Of a DNA stretch of 64,000 bases, positions 26,213 to 36,039 are shown one piece after another (the first letter of the stretch is position 1; each line of letters opens with the position of its first letter). Under the pieces are notes generated by a model. It saw nothing but the letters and a program-made list of their open reading frames with translations. It was not told where the DNA came from and searched no databases. Where the stretch lies: the NCBI GenBank assembly GCA_032622095.1, contig CP136063.1, positions 268,021,426 through 268,085,425 on the forward strand, read 5' to 3'. This stretch comes from Siphonodentalium dalli (taxonomy: Eukaryota > Mollusca > Scaphopoda > Gadilida > Siphonodentaliidae). The translations under genes were made by a program, and so were the position numbers.

Positions 26213-26528
26213 ATATTTTGGGACTTCTGTTTGTTTGTTTGTTTGTTTGTTTGTCTGTTAGCATATATATATATATATATATATATCTTTTATAAAGGTC
26301 AATTCAAGGTCAAATCGGGTAAAACGGGACGGATTTCGACGAAATTTGATACCTACGGATACTTTTGTCCGGGGAGTCTTTTGGACGGGCCAAATCGTTA
26401 CCCCGACCTGACCTTGACCTTTAAACAGGTCAATTCAATGTCAAATCTGGTAAAACGGACGGATTTCGACGAAATTTGATACCATGGGTACTTTTGTCCG
26501 GGGAGTGTTTTGGACGGTCCAAATCGTC
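26213..26528. repeat. Microsatellite plus two-copy 125-bp repeat inside the 39-bp array
   Basis: A (TTTG)n/(AT)n tract at 26228-26290 is followed by two copies of a roughly 125-bp unit (CGGATTTCGACGAAATTTGA at about 26331 and 26459; ACTTTTGTCCGGGGAGT in each). The second phrase type is common in dispersed invertebrate repeats. The segment interrupts the 39-bp array, which resumes at 26529. Confidence 0.75.
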
Positions 26529-26990
26529 ACCTTATATGAAATGTATGCCATATTATATACCCATATCACATTATATAAAATATATGCCATATTATATACA
26601 GTTTGACAAAAGAAGCTCCAAAACATTGTATTATCAACTTATCCGGTGTAATAAACTGTGAACATGTTGTTTTGTTGAGGTACCGATGTGTTTTCTGTGC
26701 TTAAGTTTCATCTGGCATGTACTGTCTTATTATTTTCAATGGACTGGCAAAAACTCGATATCTTAGTTTGAATTATGTTTCATTCTGGGAGCCAAACGGG
26801 GGAAATGTTCCTAAGATGATGAATTCTATGGTGATGAATTATAGAAGGCTAATCATATATTATGTCATAGCTTGTTATTAACACCGTATATCAAGGCACT
26901 ATAACAATTAATCGGTAACTCGAAAATTAAATGGGCCTTTAACCTAATTCCTAATGTATGTATCTAGGAACATCAGTCGCTTACAGGGGT

Positions 26991-27093
26991 CGGTAGTATC
27001 CTCGTCGTACTCGAATGATTTCCCCAGAAAAATTAACCTCCCAGCCGTCTTTTTCCGCCAATGATCTGACATCGGCGTGATATGATCTAGCTG
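26991..27093 (-). other. Possible minus-strand terminal exon (antisense)
   Basis: On the minus strand a good acceptor (ATTCGTTTCAG) is followed by an open frame of about 33 residues with protein-like composition (it includes EKDGWEVNFSGEIIRV) that ends at a TAA at 26991-26993. I recognise no family. It lies 90 bp upstream of, and antisense to, the DOMON exon at 27184. Chance is a real possibility. Confidence 0.2.
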
Positions 27094-27183
27094 CTGAAAC
27101 GAATATAAACTAAAATAATCAAACAACACACCATACGTAATTTACATTCACAATTATAAACTTACATTGTTCGAATTTTCCAG

Positions 27184-27381
27184 GTTCTGTATGGACTAAT
27201 AACTCCGGATAATGATTGTGGTCTGAAAAAAGGTTGCTTTCATGACTGTTCCTCATCGAGCTGTTCATTTCTAATAACATGGAAAGCTTCCTCGACACAA
27301 ATTCATTTACGGATGGCGGCGAAGGCCTACCATGCCGAAGAGTGCTGGATTGGTCTCGGATTTTCGACAGACAAAAAGATG
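27184..27381 (+). CDS. FRRS1/FRRS1L-like DOMON-domain protein, exon A
   Basis: A 198-bp, phase 0-0 exon bounded by a good acceptor (GAATTTTCCAG) and a consensus donor (ATG|GTGAGT). It encodes 66 residues with the N-terminal part of a DOMON domain of the ferric-chelate reductase 1 / FRRS1L type: PDNDCG, KKGCFHDC, CSFLITW, LRMAAK, CWIGLGFSTDKKM. The order CG-x3-GC...C...C then W(I/V)-x-(L/V)GFS-x-D-x-KM is characteristic of that family. DOMON domains bind haem or sugars and are usually extracellular; FRRS1 continues into a cytochrome b561 membrane region, FRRS1L does not. The upstream exon (signal peptide, perhaps a Reeler domain) was not found. Splicing to 37788 keeps the frame and joins KM to GDD as in homologues. 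Confidence 0.85.
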
Positions 27382-28091
27382 GTGAGTTGCGAGTAGCTTA
27401 GAGAAAACTCCGCGGTTCAGTGATTTGCGTATATGCCGTTTACTTGAGCACGATTTTTGACAGGGTTCGCTTGATCCTCACTGATTACGCAGGATTTACT
27501 TGATGCGATGGGGCCTATTAGCAACGATGTCTCTGTCAATTTATTTGTAGCCACGCTTTATCCTAAACATCACTATTCGAATACACATACAACTTCGACT
27601 TCAAGTTATAGGATGATTAAAACATACCATGCAGACTTTGTCCATACGATATATTTTTTCAAATTCAAACTTCTGTCTGTTGCTCATGTGCCCTATCGTC
27701 TCAAGTCAACATTTATACATTTATGTATATGCAAGTCACTATAACAGTGTGAATAACGCGAGTGTGTCAACTAAATAGATAGTCTGTATAGCGAGAAACG
27801 CGGGCATCTTGAGTCAAATGTTAATAATGCAATTTTCCCCAGATGTCCGCATTTCTCAATTTAGCAAATCTGCTTATTGAAGTTGATGCAGATGATACAA
27901 TATTACATACATGTACTGTGTGTACATGTGATTTATGTACTGTACTACAATAATAGTACATGGTGCAAGGTTTTATAACATTGTAGATCACTGTTTTGTC
28001 ATGATGTTTATTATTGAAAACAATGGCAAGAATATACACATTAAATTGGCAATATGGAACAAATAACAAGCATATATTTGTACTATGCAAA
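27382..28091. other. Intron start, no other features seen
   Basis: First part of a 10.4-kb intron that extends to 37787. Only short ORFs occur here, with no family resemblance. The rest of the intron carries the mobile elements and pseudogenes listed separately. Confidence 0.6.
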
Positions 28092-28285
28092 TACAGTAAT
28101 GCCCAAAGTAATTGACCACTTAACCACAGCTGAATTATGGGTAATATTTCAGGATTTAGTTCGAAATATGGCTTGCTGTCATGCATCGAGAGCTTTCCGA
28201 TGAATGGCAACAAGCCATATTTCCGACTAAATCCTGAAAAATTTCTGCTGTGGTTAAGTGGTCAATTACTTTGGGCATTACTGTA
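28092..28285. mobile_element. Tc1/mariner-like MITE, intact 194-bp copy
   Basis: Perfect-looking terminal inverted repeats of about 40 bp (TACAGTAATGCCCAAAGTAA ... TTACTTTGGGCATTACTGTA) flanked by TA, plus an inner inverted repeat (AGGATTTAGT(T)CG / CGACTAAATCCT). It can fold almost completely into one hairpin. It is the reference for the split copy at 17650-17808 + 19099-19109, with which it shares GGATTTAGT, GGAAATATGGCTTG and CTGTGGTTAAG. Confidence 0.9.
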
Positions 28286-28603
28286 CATCTACAGATGTCT
28301 GTTAATTACTTTTCATAACTGGTTGTGTCACATGAAAATTAAGTTTGTTTCTCGATTAGTTCAAAATAAAACTTTTATTCCTGAAGTGGATATGTAGTTG
28401 TTTCTTGTTTAATAAATACATGTAATCCCATTGTTTCTGTGCTAAGGTCTATATAAACTAACACAAAGAGTGTATTTCAAATTTTATCAATTTTCAAGGG
28501 TGATAATTGAAATTATTACACAAACTGGTATATAGTCATACGTGCATACTAGTATATGCATGTATAAGTACATGTATAAAGCCACTGGTGACTGGATTTA
28601 CAT

Positions 28604-28687
28604 TAGATCATGCCATGAATCTCTACTAATGCTCACGCCCGTAACGTTACGGGCGTTAGCATTAGTAGAGATTCATGGCATGATCTA
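28604..28687. repeat. 84-bp near-perfect palindrome
   Basis: Centred between 28645 and 28646 (GTAAC|GTTAC). The arms TAGATCATGCCATGAATCTC and GAGATTCATGGCATGATCTA match exactly, with one small mismatch next to the centre. The arm resembles the repeats at 20561 and 44611, so this may be two terminal fragments of that family joined head to head. Confidence 0.9.
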
Positions 28688-28872
28688 GATTTACATGTAC
28701 ATCACATAAGCCTGTATACTGTATAGCGTTTGTGATTGACCAACAGAATCCTGAGCTTTATCTAGGAATTCCCATTCATTCATTTATAGGGATGTTTAGC
28801 TACAAAGTTCAACAGTGTTAGGCTGTACCATACTGAACATGTACATTTATGTTGAACTTATTATCAAAACAT

Positions 28873-31341
28873 TTATTTAGAATGAAGTGGAATCCCACGC
28901 CTTACACGTTCTGAAAATAATTCAGGCAACAACCCACCTACATAAAACATCCTAAGTTTGACCAAAATATCTTCCAAAATACATTATCAAAGAATATCCT
29001 TTCAATTGATATGCCTTTGAATGTCCATACAACAAAATCACACCACTTTCTGTCAGCAATTGCCAATTGACCCTGATTGACCCTGAATTTGGTAATATTA
29101 TATATGTTCTTTTTTCAATGTTGGTTTGTTGTTTACCAAATTACAACAAAAGGATGATGTTTTTGAAGCCTCTTGAGGCATAACGTCTCTGAATGTATAA
29201 TGGCATTTGATTTCTAACAACCCTTTTTTATGTTCACAATGAGCGCATCCAACTAACCAATCAGGACTGGCTCCTAGATAAGATAATTTAGGACTTATTA
29301 CAAATCCACATTCCTCAACTAACAGTGGTGGATGGGTATCTCTAGATACCAAAACATAACAGTCCCTGGCTGCACCTTCATATCGCAGGCCATGTTATAT
29401 GGCATTCCCTGTATCCCCGGGAACATAACCGAGCAGATACTTGACAAGATTATCAGGTTCAGTGGTCGACAATCTCCTTGATATTCGACCAAATGTTGAT
29501 GACGTTAATCTACCTTTACGCACATGACGCCAAATTTTGTTGGATGACTGACCACATGTTTCTTCAGCTATTTTAGTGCAGTCATCAGCTGCCAATGTTA
29601 AAGAATCCATGTAATTCCTGAACGCAATGACACAGTCGGAACTCCTCAGATCAATATGGTCTGCATAGAAAAAAGGTACATGGTGCAGTTCTGGTAACAA
29701 CACATCTGAAGTTTTCTAACATTCAGTATCATTCCCGGACGTTTTGAAATTTCGCAGCCATGCCGCCTTTGAATTAAAGGAAATAAGCTTTCGTCGGAAA
29801 TGTTCCTTTCGCATATTTTGAATAGCAATCTCTTCTGCTGACTCTTTGGATTCTGACACAGTTGTCGCCTTTTTTAACTTCTTGGAAATATTTTGGGCTT
29901 TTTGATGGGATAGACTTCTCTTCCTTGGTTTTATCCATGAGCAGGCTGCTGATGTGGGAGCTAATTTTCCTGTTGACCGTTTCTCACTCAAATCGACCAA
30001 TGCGAAGAGTAATGCTGCAACATGGTTACAGCATTCAGCGTTGCTGCAATAAAAGTTAATTTTGTATAAAAAAAACTGCATGTGCATATGTATATCACAA
30101 CAATATCTGCAAATTTAATAATAAATCCACTTTCAATGCATTGAGATTTCCATTTCAGAAAGAGACTTTATTTCCAGATAAAAACTTTATCCAATTACAA
30201 ATGAATATTAGGTTCGAACCCCCACCTTCCCCTCTGCTCCCAATATATTTTGTCTTTCCCAAAATTAAAGATGGAATATTCTATTATTATTGTATACATG
30301 TAGAGACGGTAATATAATATACGCAGACAACATGCAGACAAAACGCCCTTGAAATTTTTCTATGGAATCTCATTCATTCATTTGTAGGAATGTACAGACA
30401 TGATACTGTAGGTTAAAAAAAAACACCTTACCGGTATTGTCTGAACATCCCAACAAATGAATGCATGGGATGAAGTAACTACTCATCAATGATTATCCGG
30501 TCATCAAATGGTTTGTATATAAAATGGTGAATGTATTTTTTCTTGTTTATGTCAACGACAAAACTATGAGTACCAGTACATGGCCTTGTATTTATTTTTG
30601 GCGACATCGCTTAAAGGTAAATACATGTACATGTACATATAAACAACCTGTAAATTAGAATTATACAGACACTGCAACGGTAAACACTTGCCACCTGATA
30701 AATTATTAATTTTAATTTTAAAAATGTACTATTGAACTTAACATGAGAGTAATGTAAACTTACCCAGCAACACAATTATAGCAAGCTGAAATAACTTGTC
30801 CAGTATATTTTGACAGGCAGACCCAGCTCTTGTAAGCTGGTTTTTTCTTTGCATTTTTTGTTGGAATTGATGGCAGACAATCATACTTTATGAAACAGTG
30901 GGTACAGTTCTCAGAGACCGGGTGACATGCCACATTCTGCACATGTCCATCATTGTAGAACACTTTTTCTCGCAGTTCTTTTTTGGCTTTTAATTCCTGG
31001 TAATCAAAGGTCCGTTGACGATTCAAAACTAGATAATTGTACAGTTCCTTTTGTGTAAACACGGGGAAATTGTTGCAGTCGGATTCCCAGCCATTAACGA
31101 GTGCACCAGGGTCCGGTAGATTCTCACCAAGAGAAGTCAACAAACGATCGGTAACCCGTCGTAGGTTATTTTCGTCTTCGGTCTTTTTCTGTTGAGAAAC
31201 ACGCTCAAAATCCAACAATTTCGCCCCCTTTATCCGTTCAATCAAGTCCGATTTATTTCCGAATGTTGGAAGTCCTATTCCTTTTAAATAACTTCTTAAA
31301 TCCGCGTTCTTCATCGTTGCCAAATCGTCGTTTTTATCCAT
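28873..31341 (-). pseudogene. SAP/SWIM/YqaJ-type gene, decayed
   Basis: A two-exon antisense gene inside the large intron. Exon 1 (31341-30764) encodes an N-terminal SAP-like motif (DLRSYLKGIGLPTFGNKSDL), then SWVCLSKYTGQV. The intron (30763-30044, GTAAGT...TTGCAG) interrupts a Gly codon and joins CVAG to NAECCNHVAALLFAL, completing a SWIM-like zinc site. Exon 2 continues to a YqaJ-like nuclease domain (RKGRLTSSTFGRI, HGLRYE, YLGASPDWL, GLLEIKC, YYQIQGQ). It is broken by in-frame stops at 29716-29718 (TAG), 29393-29395 (TAA) and 29096-29098 (TAA), and by frameshifts from about 29060 on. The frame reaching FYVGGLLPELFSERV ends at 28873. Such genes are multi-copy in bivalves and may be tied to mobile elements (inference). 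Confidence 0.8.
30764..31341 (-). pseudogene. Exon 1 of the SAP/SWIM/YqaJ pseudogene (still open)
   Basis: An open frame of 192 complete codons from the ATG at 31341 to the donor GG|GTAAGT. Residues 10-37 look like a SAP DNA-binding motif. A Cys/His cluster follows at about residues 139-155 (CHPVSENCTHCFIKYDC). The usual SWIM C-x-C is here C-x2-C (ACYNC), which could be a further lesion. The region upstream (31342-31560) is CpG-rich compared with its surroundings and could be an old promoter. Confidence 0.75.
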
Positions 31342-32209
31342 AATATCATTCGCTTTCTCAATACCAACCGGAAGTTATTTCGCGAAATACGTCACGGTAG
31401 ATAACTCATTTATCGATAGGCGCTATACTCAAATCCGGCAATATATGGGAGGCGCGGTTATCTCCGTTGGGCGGTACGGTCAATTATCGGATCATCCGCT
31501 GTTGAAATCTCGTGCAAAGTTGTTACGCTTGAGCAATGTTGATCGTACCGTGACTGCTTCGAATCACTCATCCGTTAAAGGCACGGGGGGGAGTTAGTTG
31601 CAGAAATATTCATATTTGTTCAATTCGCCATCAACAGAAGGAATATTAAAAAATATATAGTTTTGTTCATATGCCAAACATAATCAGCGCGTAAATAATA
31701 TATTGTCGTCAAGACGTACGACGGTGTACGTAAAAAAGAGCGTGTCCGTGTTACAGAATTTGTGCTTCTGTTTACATTAACACAGCGCAATTCTATTGGT
31801 TAAAAAACACAGCAAAGATATAAACGCTCTTTATTATTTCCATATCAGGAAAACAGTGACAAATAACGCTCTTTATGTTTACCATATCCGGATCTAAACA
31901 AAAGTCAGGTTCTGTAACGTTTTTTGCTTTTGTTTACACAACAAAGGAAAAACATTTGACAATAACATACTGTTTATGCCATAGATCTGATTGGTATAAG
32001 AACAAAGTATTTCTATATTTTACTATTGTTTCTGTTTATGGCGGTTATTTTAACAGCATACCCACCGCCAACACCGCCCGTATCTTTAAGGGAGTACTCG
32101 GATCGGTATCGATATAAATTTAAATATGCTACCCTTGATATGCGCACGGATTTGTTGCAGCTGCCTCGTCGGAGGATGGGCGTGGCAATGGTGTCCTCCG
32201 ACCGAGATA
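31342..32209. other. Upstream of the pseudogene; no gene seen
   Basis: 31342-31570 is relatively CpG-rich. 31720-31900 contains a repeated phrase (AACGCTCTTTAT at 31824 and 31867). Short plus-strand ORFs (31875-32117, 32026-32217) show no family resemblance. Confidence 0.4.
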
Positions 32210-32285
32210 ATACTTGATGTAAAGTGCATTGAAGCTCACTGTATATTGCGCTACATAAATTGATCGATTATTATTACTAAAATTA
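32210..32285 (+). mobile_element. L2/CR1-like or V-SINE-like 3' tail
   Basis: The phrase GATGTAAAGTGCATTGAAGC ... ATTGCGCTACATAAATTGAT, followed by ATTATTATTACT, matches the general form of the conserved 3' end of L2/CR1-type LINEs and of SINEs that borrow it (GTAAAGYGC...TTGA...GCGCTAYATAAAT plus a short tail repeat). Upstream sequence cannot be assigned to an ORF. Confidence 0.5.
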
Positions 32286-32618
32286 ACAGAAATAGCAATT
32301 TTAACCCTTCCTTTTCTGTGGATTATTCCATTCAGTTAAAGTGATGTGAAACACTCCGGTATGGTGATCAAATGCAAATGGAGAATAAAGTTGTTCAAAG
32401 TAGTACTTTTTACAAATAGTATATTAAAATTGACAACACACATCGTCATTTTTAAATATTAATTAAATGAAGTGACTCTCGATGGCGAAATCGTTTTCGC
32501 TAGTTTATCGCCGATTGATGCCTCCCGAATCGAGTAGTAGATATTTACGATTGAGCGTAGTTCTGACGATGTTTTCTATGGAGTGGTAAGGTCGATTTGC
32601 TTCAAATTTTCGACGATG

Positions 32619-32981
32619 TTAGTAAAATGTTACATTCCCCCAATTATAATAGCGCCTGAATACTAACTTATCAGTTTCACGCACCCGAACAAGTACATAA
32701 TATGTCTTTAATGAGACATTGGTGTAGTCTTCAAACCTCAATAATTTAACAAAATAATTTATTAATGTCGTAATACATGTAGTATATCGGTTCTTGAATA
32801 TTTCACACAGATACTGACGTTTCTTAGATTCTTTCTGATTGGCCACACACCATGAAATTAACAAATTCAGGAAAATAACGGTGCACCTTTTCTTAACATC
32901 AGTTTGCCTTGTCAGCACCATGGCAATTCGGCAGAACACCCCAACATCATACTGGAAGTCATGGGTATACACTGCGAACAT
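32619..32981 (-). other. Unassigned 120-codon ORF
   Basis: A longer than average open frame on the minus strand with mixed composition and no low-complexity bias. I recognise no domain. No splice-site pair, TATA or poly(A) signal clearly supports it. It could be a fossil of a mobile-element protein or chance. Confidence 0.15.
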
Positions 32982-33112
32982 ACAATGAGGGGTAACTCTA
33001 TATACACAAAATAATACTTGCAGTAATACTCATGGCAGACAATATTTGGTGTGCAAACATAATTCAGATTTATTTATGGTAATGGGATTGAGGGGCGTTT
33101 GGTGGTATTATG

Positions 33113-33374
33113 TTAACCCTGTCATGACGGGAGCTGCGCTGATGTAGCATTAAAAACCCTGTGCCACTACATTCTCTTATATATATTCTCTCTCACATAG
33201 GGAGCCCCATCATATATAAGAGAATACACTCGCTTTCAATGGCAAGGTAAATAGTGTTAGGTCAATGCATTCTCTTATATATGTGAGGCGCCCTACGGGT
33301 GACTCGCATATAAAAGAGAATGCATTGACACGGGGTTTTCGCAAAAAGCCCCATCCATGGCATGGACGGGTTAA
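33113..33374 (+). mobile_element. TTAA-flanked twin-hairpin MITE, divergent copy
   Basis: A 262-bp relative of the elements at 13585, 21239 and 36117. It has TTAACCC and GGGTTAA ends and two hairpins with the same ATTCTCTTATATAT core, at about 33160-33235 and 33271-33339. The termini beyond TTAACCC and the loops are strongly changed. In the second hairpin the outer arm has changed GCCAAT/ATTGGC to GTCAAT/ATTGAC, and the loop GCGACC/GGTCG to GCGCCC/GGGTG, so several paired positions changed together. Confidence 0.7.
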
Positions 33375-33683
33375 AGAGGAGTCATTCGCTGATCCGCCGT
33401 GCCAAAAACGATACCATTCAGAGAAATCGACTAACGTTGATAGTTTTTCGAGCGATGGCCAATCGAGATAATTTCTGCCGTTTCCATTGTCTCTTGTATG
33501 ACGGTGGGGATCACGTGGTTTCGAGGTTGGTGAGTACCGGGGCGAGAGCAAATGTATACACAAACATACTATATGAGGAACTGACACAAACCGTAGCATT
33601 TTGACTGTTATTCGAGCATGTGCTTGTTAATTTTTAAAACAAGTTGATATCTTATTTGTTCCGAAATACTCAGTAGTTTTCTA

Positions 33684-33781
33684 TAACATTCTGACCAAAG
33701 TTGCCAGTCGGGGGTTCGTGTAATACACCAGTCCATACATATAGGAGAATCATTCGACTGACAACTTTGGTCAGAATGTTA
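33684..33781. mobile_element. 98-bp hairpin MITE with TA ends
   Basis: Inverted termini TAACATTCTGACCAAAGTTG and CAACTTTGGTCAGAATGTTA. The pairing extends about 25 bp to CAGTCG/CGACTG. It is bounded by TA. Small size and full hairpin form suggest a Tc1/mariner-type derivative. Confidence 0.7.
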
Positions 33782-34094
33782 GAGCGAACAACTATCAGTT
33801 TTGACACAAATGAGGCAGCAGCTTGTTTGAAAAATAGTAAATTGAATTTTTAATGATTTTTTTTATTGCAAAAGTCACATAACAGTGAAACAAGCAAAAC
33901 GTATATACACCATGTACACAAATTTGGATATCACATTCATCATTGTTCATTTCATATACACATGTATGTTTATATATACAGCAGTAATTAAGTTAGATTA
34001 CACAATAATAGGCGATAAACTTAACAAGTACGATAATTACATGTGTTCACCCATAACAATAAATAATTTCGCTCATATAGAATAAGACACATTC

Positions 34095-35190
34095 TTAAAG
34101 GCACACCTTATGAATATGCATAGTCTTTTTATGAGGATTATATTTTGGAAGAGATAGGAGACCATGGAAGTTTTCTCTCGTAGGGTTCTTCCAAAAGTAT
34201 TCAGGGATATATTGTTTTCTGATTTCATCCAAATGACTGCATATAATATCCACATATGGTGCATATCCTATTGTCATTACCATTCGGAGATTTCTTCCAT
34301 CTTGCGCATTCTATAGACAGTTTATGATTTGCAGTTCTGAGCTTCAGCAGGTATATTGATAGATTAGACGGCAAAATCTTCAAGTAATTTGGATAACCGT
34401 AGTCAGTTTTAATAAAGCTATAAAATTGGGCCCTCGATGAAGCAGATGTGTTTATGTCAACGATGAGTGCTTCCCAATGCCGTTGTTTGAGAACAGTTTT
34501 TGCATTTCTCAGTTCAATAGCGGTCAGGCCCGTCTGGGTGATCCACTTTGATTGCAATTTCAAATCATAAAGAGTATTTTTTACAAAAGATAACAATTTG
34601 GAGTTATTTTTGTCTGCTGTCTTTGAGTTCATCTCTTGAGTCTGATAAATTAAGGTATAAATATTCTTAGCTAACTCAGAACCGTCACTCGATACGAGCT
34701 TTGGCCAATATGTCAGAGCTCGGCATGTTATTTTTATAGAGACGGGGTGTCGTGCGAATTCTGCATATATATACTATGTAATTAGGGGTACTAATTTTGA
34801 TGGACGCAACCATCTTACACAATTTTAGATGTAGTGTCTCTACACTTTGAGTACGTTCAAAGCACCAGATCTCGCTTCCATACAGTAAAATATGTGAAAT
34901 CATCTTATCGAATAAATCAAGCATTATATCAATGGGTAGGTTCAGTTTTCGGACCTTAGTAAGCAGTCCGTACATGGCTCTCGTTGAAGAATTAACTGTC
35001 TTCTTTATGTTCTGACAGAAGCGACCATTATACAATAATTTTCGACCATTTCTTCGTGAAAATCATTAATTTGATCTTTTTTTTGTATTGACTTGAAGTT
35101 TCCAAGCTTCTGCATAATTGGCAAAGGCGAGGAGAGCCATATGCATATTATTTTCGTCGTCAGAAAATAGAACTGTATCGTATGTTCGTA
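34095..35190 (-). pseudogene. Non-LTR retrotransposon reverse transcriptase fossil
   Basis: On the minus strand, in order: a damaged RT catalytic region near 35185 (YDTVLFSDD in place of YADDTVLFS); LLAFANYAEAWKLQVNTKK; then in the frame 35035-34685 the thumb region (LFDKMISHILLYGSEIWCFE, LHLKLCK, STPNYIVY); then 34632-34225 (LLKLRTANHKLSIECARW, ICTICG); then 34283-34095 (EIRKQYIPEYFWKNPTRENF). This series is the C-terminal half of a CR1/Jockey-type non-LTR ORF2. At least three frame changes and several stops make it non-functional. It is a different insertion from 19619-20268, though with the same general protein order. Confidence 0.85.
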
Positions 35191-36039
35191 GCTGCTAAAA
35201 TACTATGCAATATGTCATATCCTAGTTTATTACCTTTTTCTTGTTTCTGGTTGGCATTTGTGATCCCCTCTGCCACTTTGAATGTGTGATACTCATCAAT
35301 TCGAATCCACATGATTCCCCACCGTGTTATACAATAATATTACTATGACACATTTCAGACGCGTTCATTATAGGGACGACATAATGTAAGTGTGGGTGGT
35401 GTGGTGGAGTATAGTTGCGAAACGCGTTACAAGCCGCTGTGATTTATCAAACAAATTATTTCCTCATGATTTAAACCTGGTTTGTAGTAACTTATCATTA
35501 CCAGAATGTGAACATAACGTACTGAGTATTTTGGCACTGCAAATTGTCCGTGGGCTTCTAAAAGGTCGTACCTGCCATTTCGCGCGAAACATTTTATTGC
35601 ATTTTCGGAATCTACGGGTTCGATTTATAAGTTAATCAGATAACGTTGTCAATAATTGTGCAGGTATAAATGTCATTTATCGTTTTTTTTTATAGAGAAA
35701 TTCGTGCTCTAAAATGCCGTATCGTTAATTCTAAAATGTAGTAATTTTTATTGTCGAAACCGTTCCTGGTATAGACACTGGTATAGGATACTTCTGATTG
35801 GATTATTTTGAAGAAGGCAGAGGGCGTATCATCCTTATCCCGAGGGACAGAGACCAACGAAGCCGCGGAAATCGTCCAAACTAAAATGTCATATCTGAGT
35901 ATAATGTCACAGATTTCTATTTTCCCTTCTGAGGCGTCGTAAAACGATACGACAATAACGCATGTATGTGTACCTGCCACATGCGTGACGAATCATTTCT
36001 CCAAGAAATTCTTCAGCGATGAGGCTTCGACAAGACTTT
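35191..36039. other. Interval with unassigned short ORFs
   Basis: Contains an 81-codon plus ORF (35390-35635) and a 96-codon minus ORF (35690-35980) with protein-like composition but no recognised motifs. No splice evidence was found for either. Confidence 0.35.

Larger units (their letters stand above)
25229..26942. mobile_element. TTAA-flanked element carrying a minisatellite
   Basis: The ends are inverted copies: TTAAAGGCCCACTTAATTTT at 25229 and its counterpart (TTAAAGGCCCATTTAATTTT on the other strand) ending at 26942. The match covers about 23 bp and the termini lie on TTAA. This layout is that of a non-autonomous piggyBac-like element of 1,714 bp. The interior is a 39-bp tandem array, a TTTG/AT microsatellite, a two-copy 125-bp repeat and about 340 bp of unique DNA. 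No transposase is present. The TTAA may be part of the TIR or a target duplication; an empty site would decide. Confidence 0.65.

Noticed and set aside
25241-26295. ORFs of 143-189 codons with a WVYNMAYILYN-type or YIPRSHYIKY-type repeat
   Set aside because: By-products of the 39-bp minisatellite, open on both strands.
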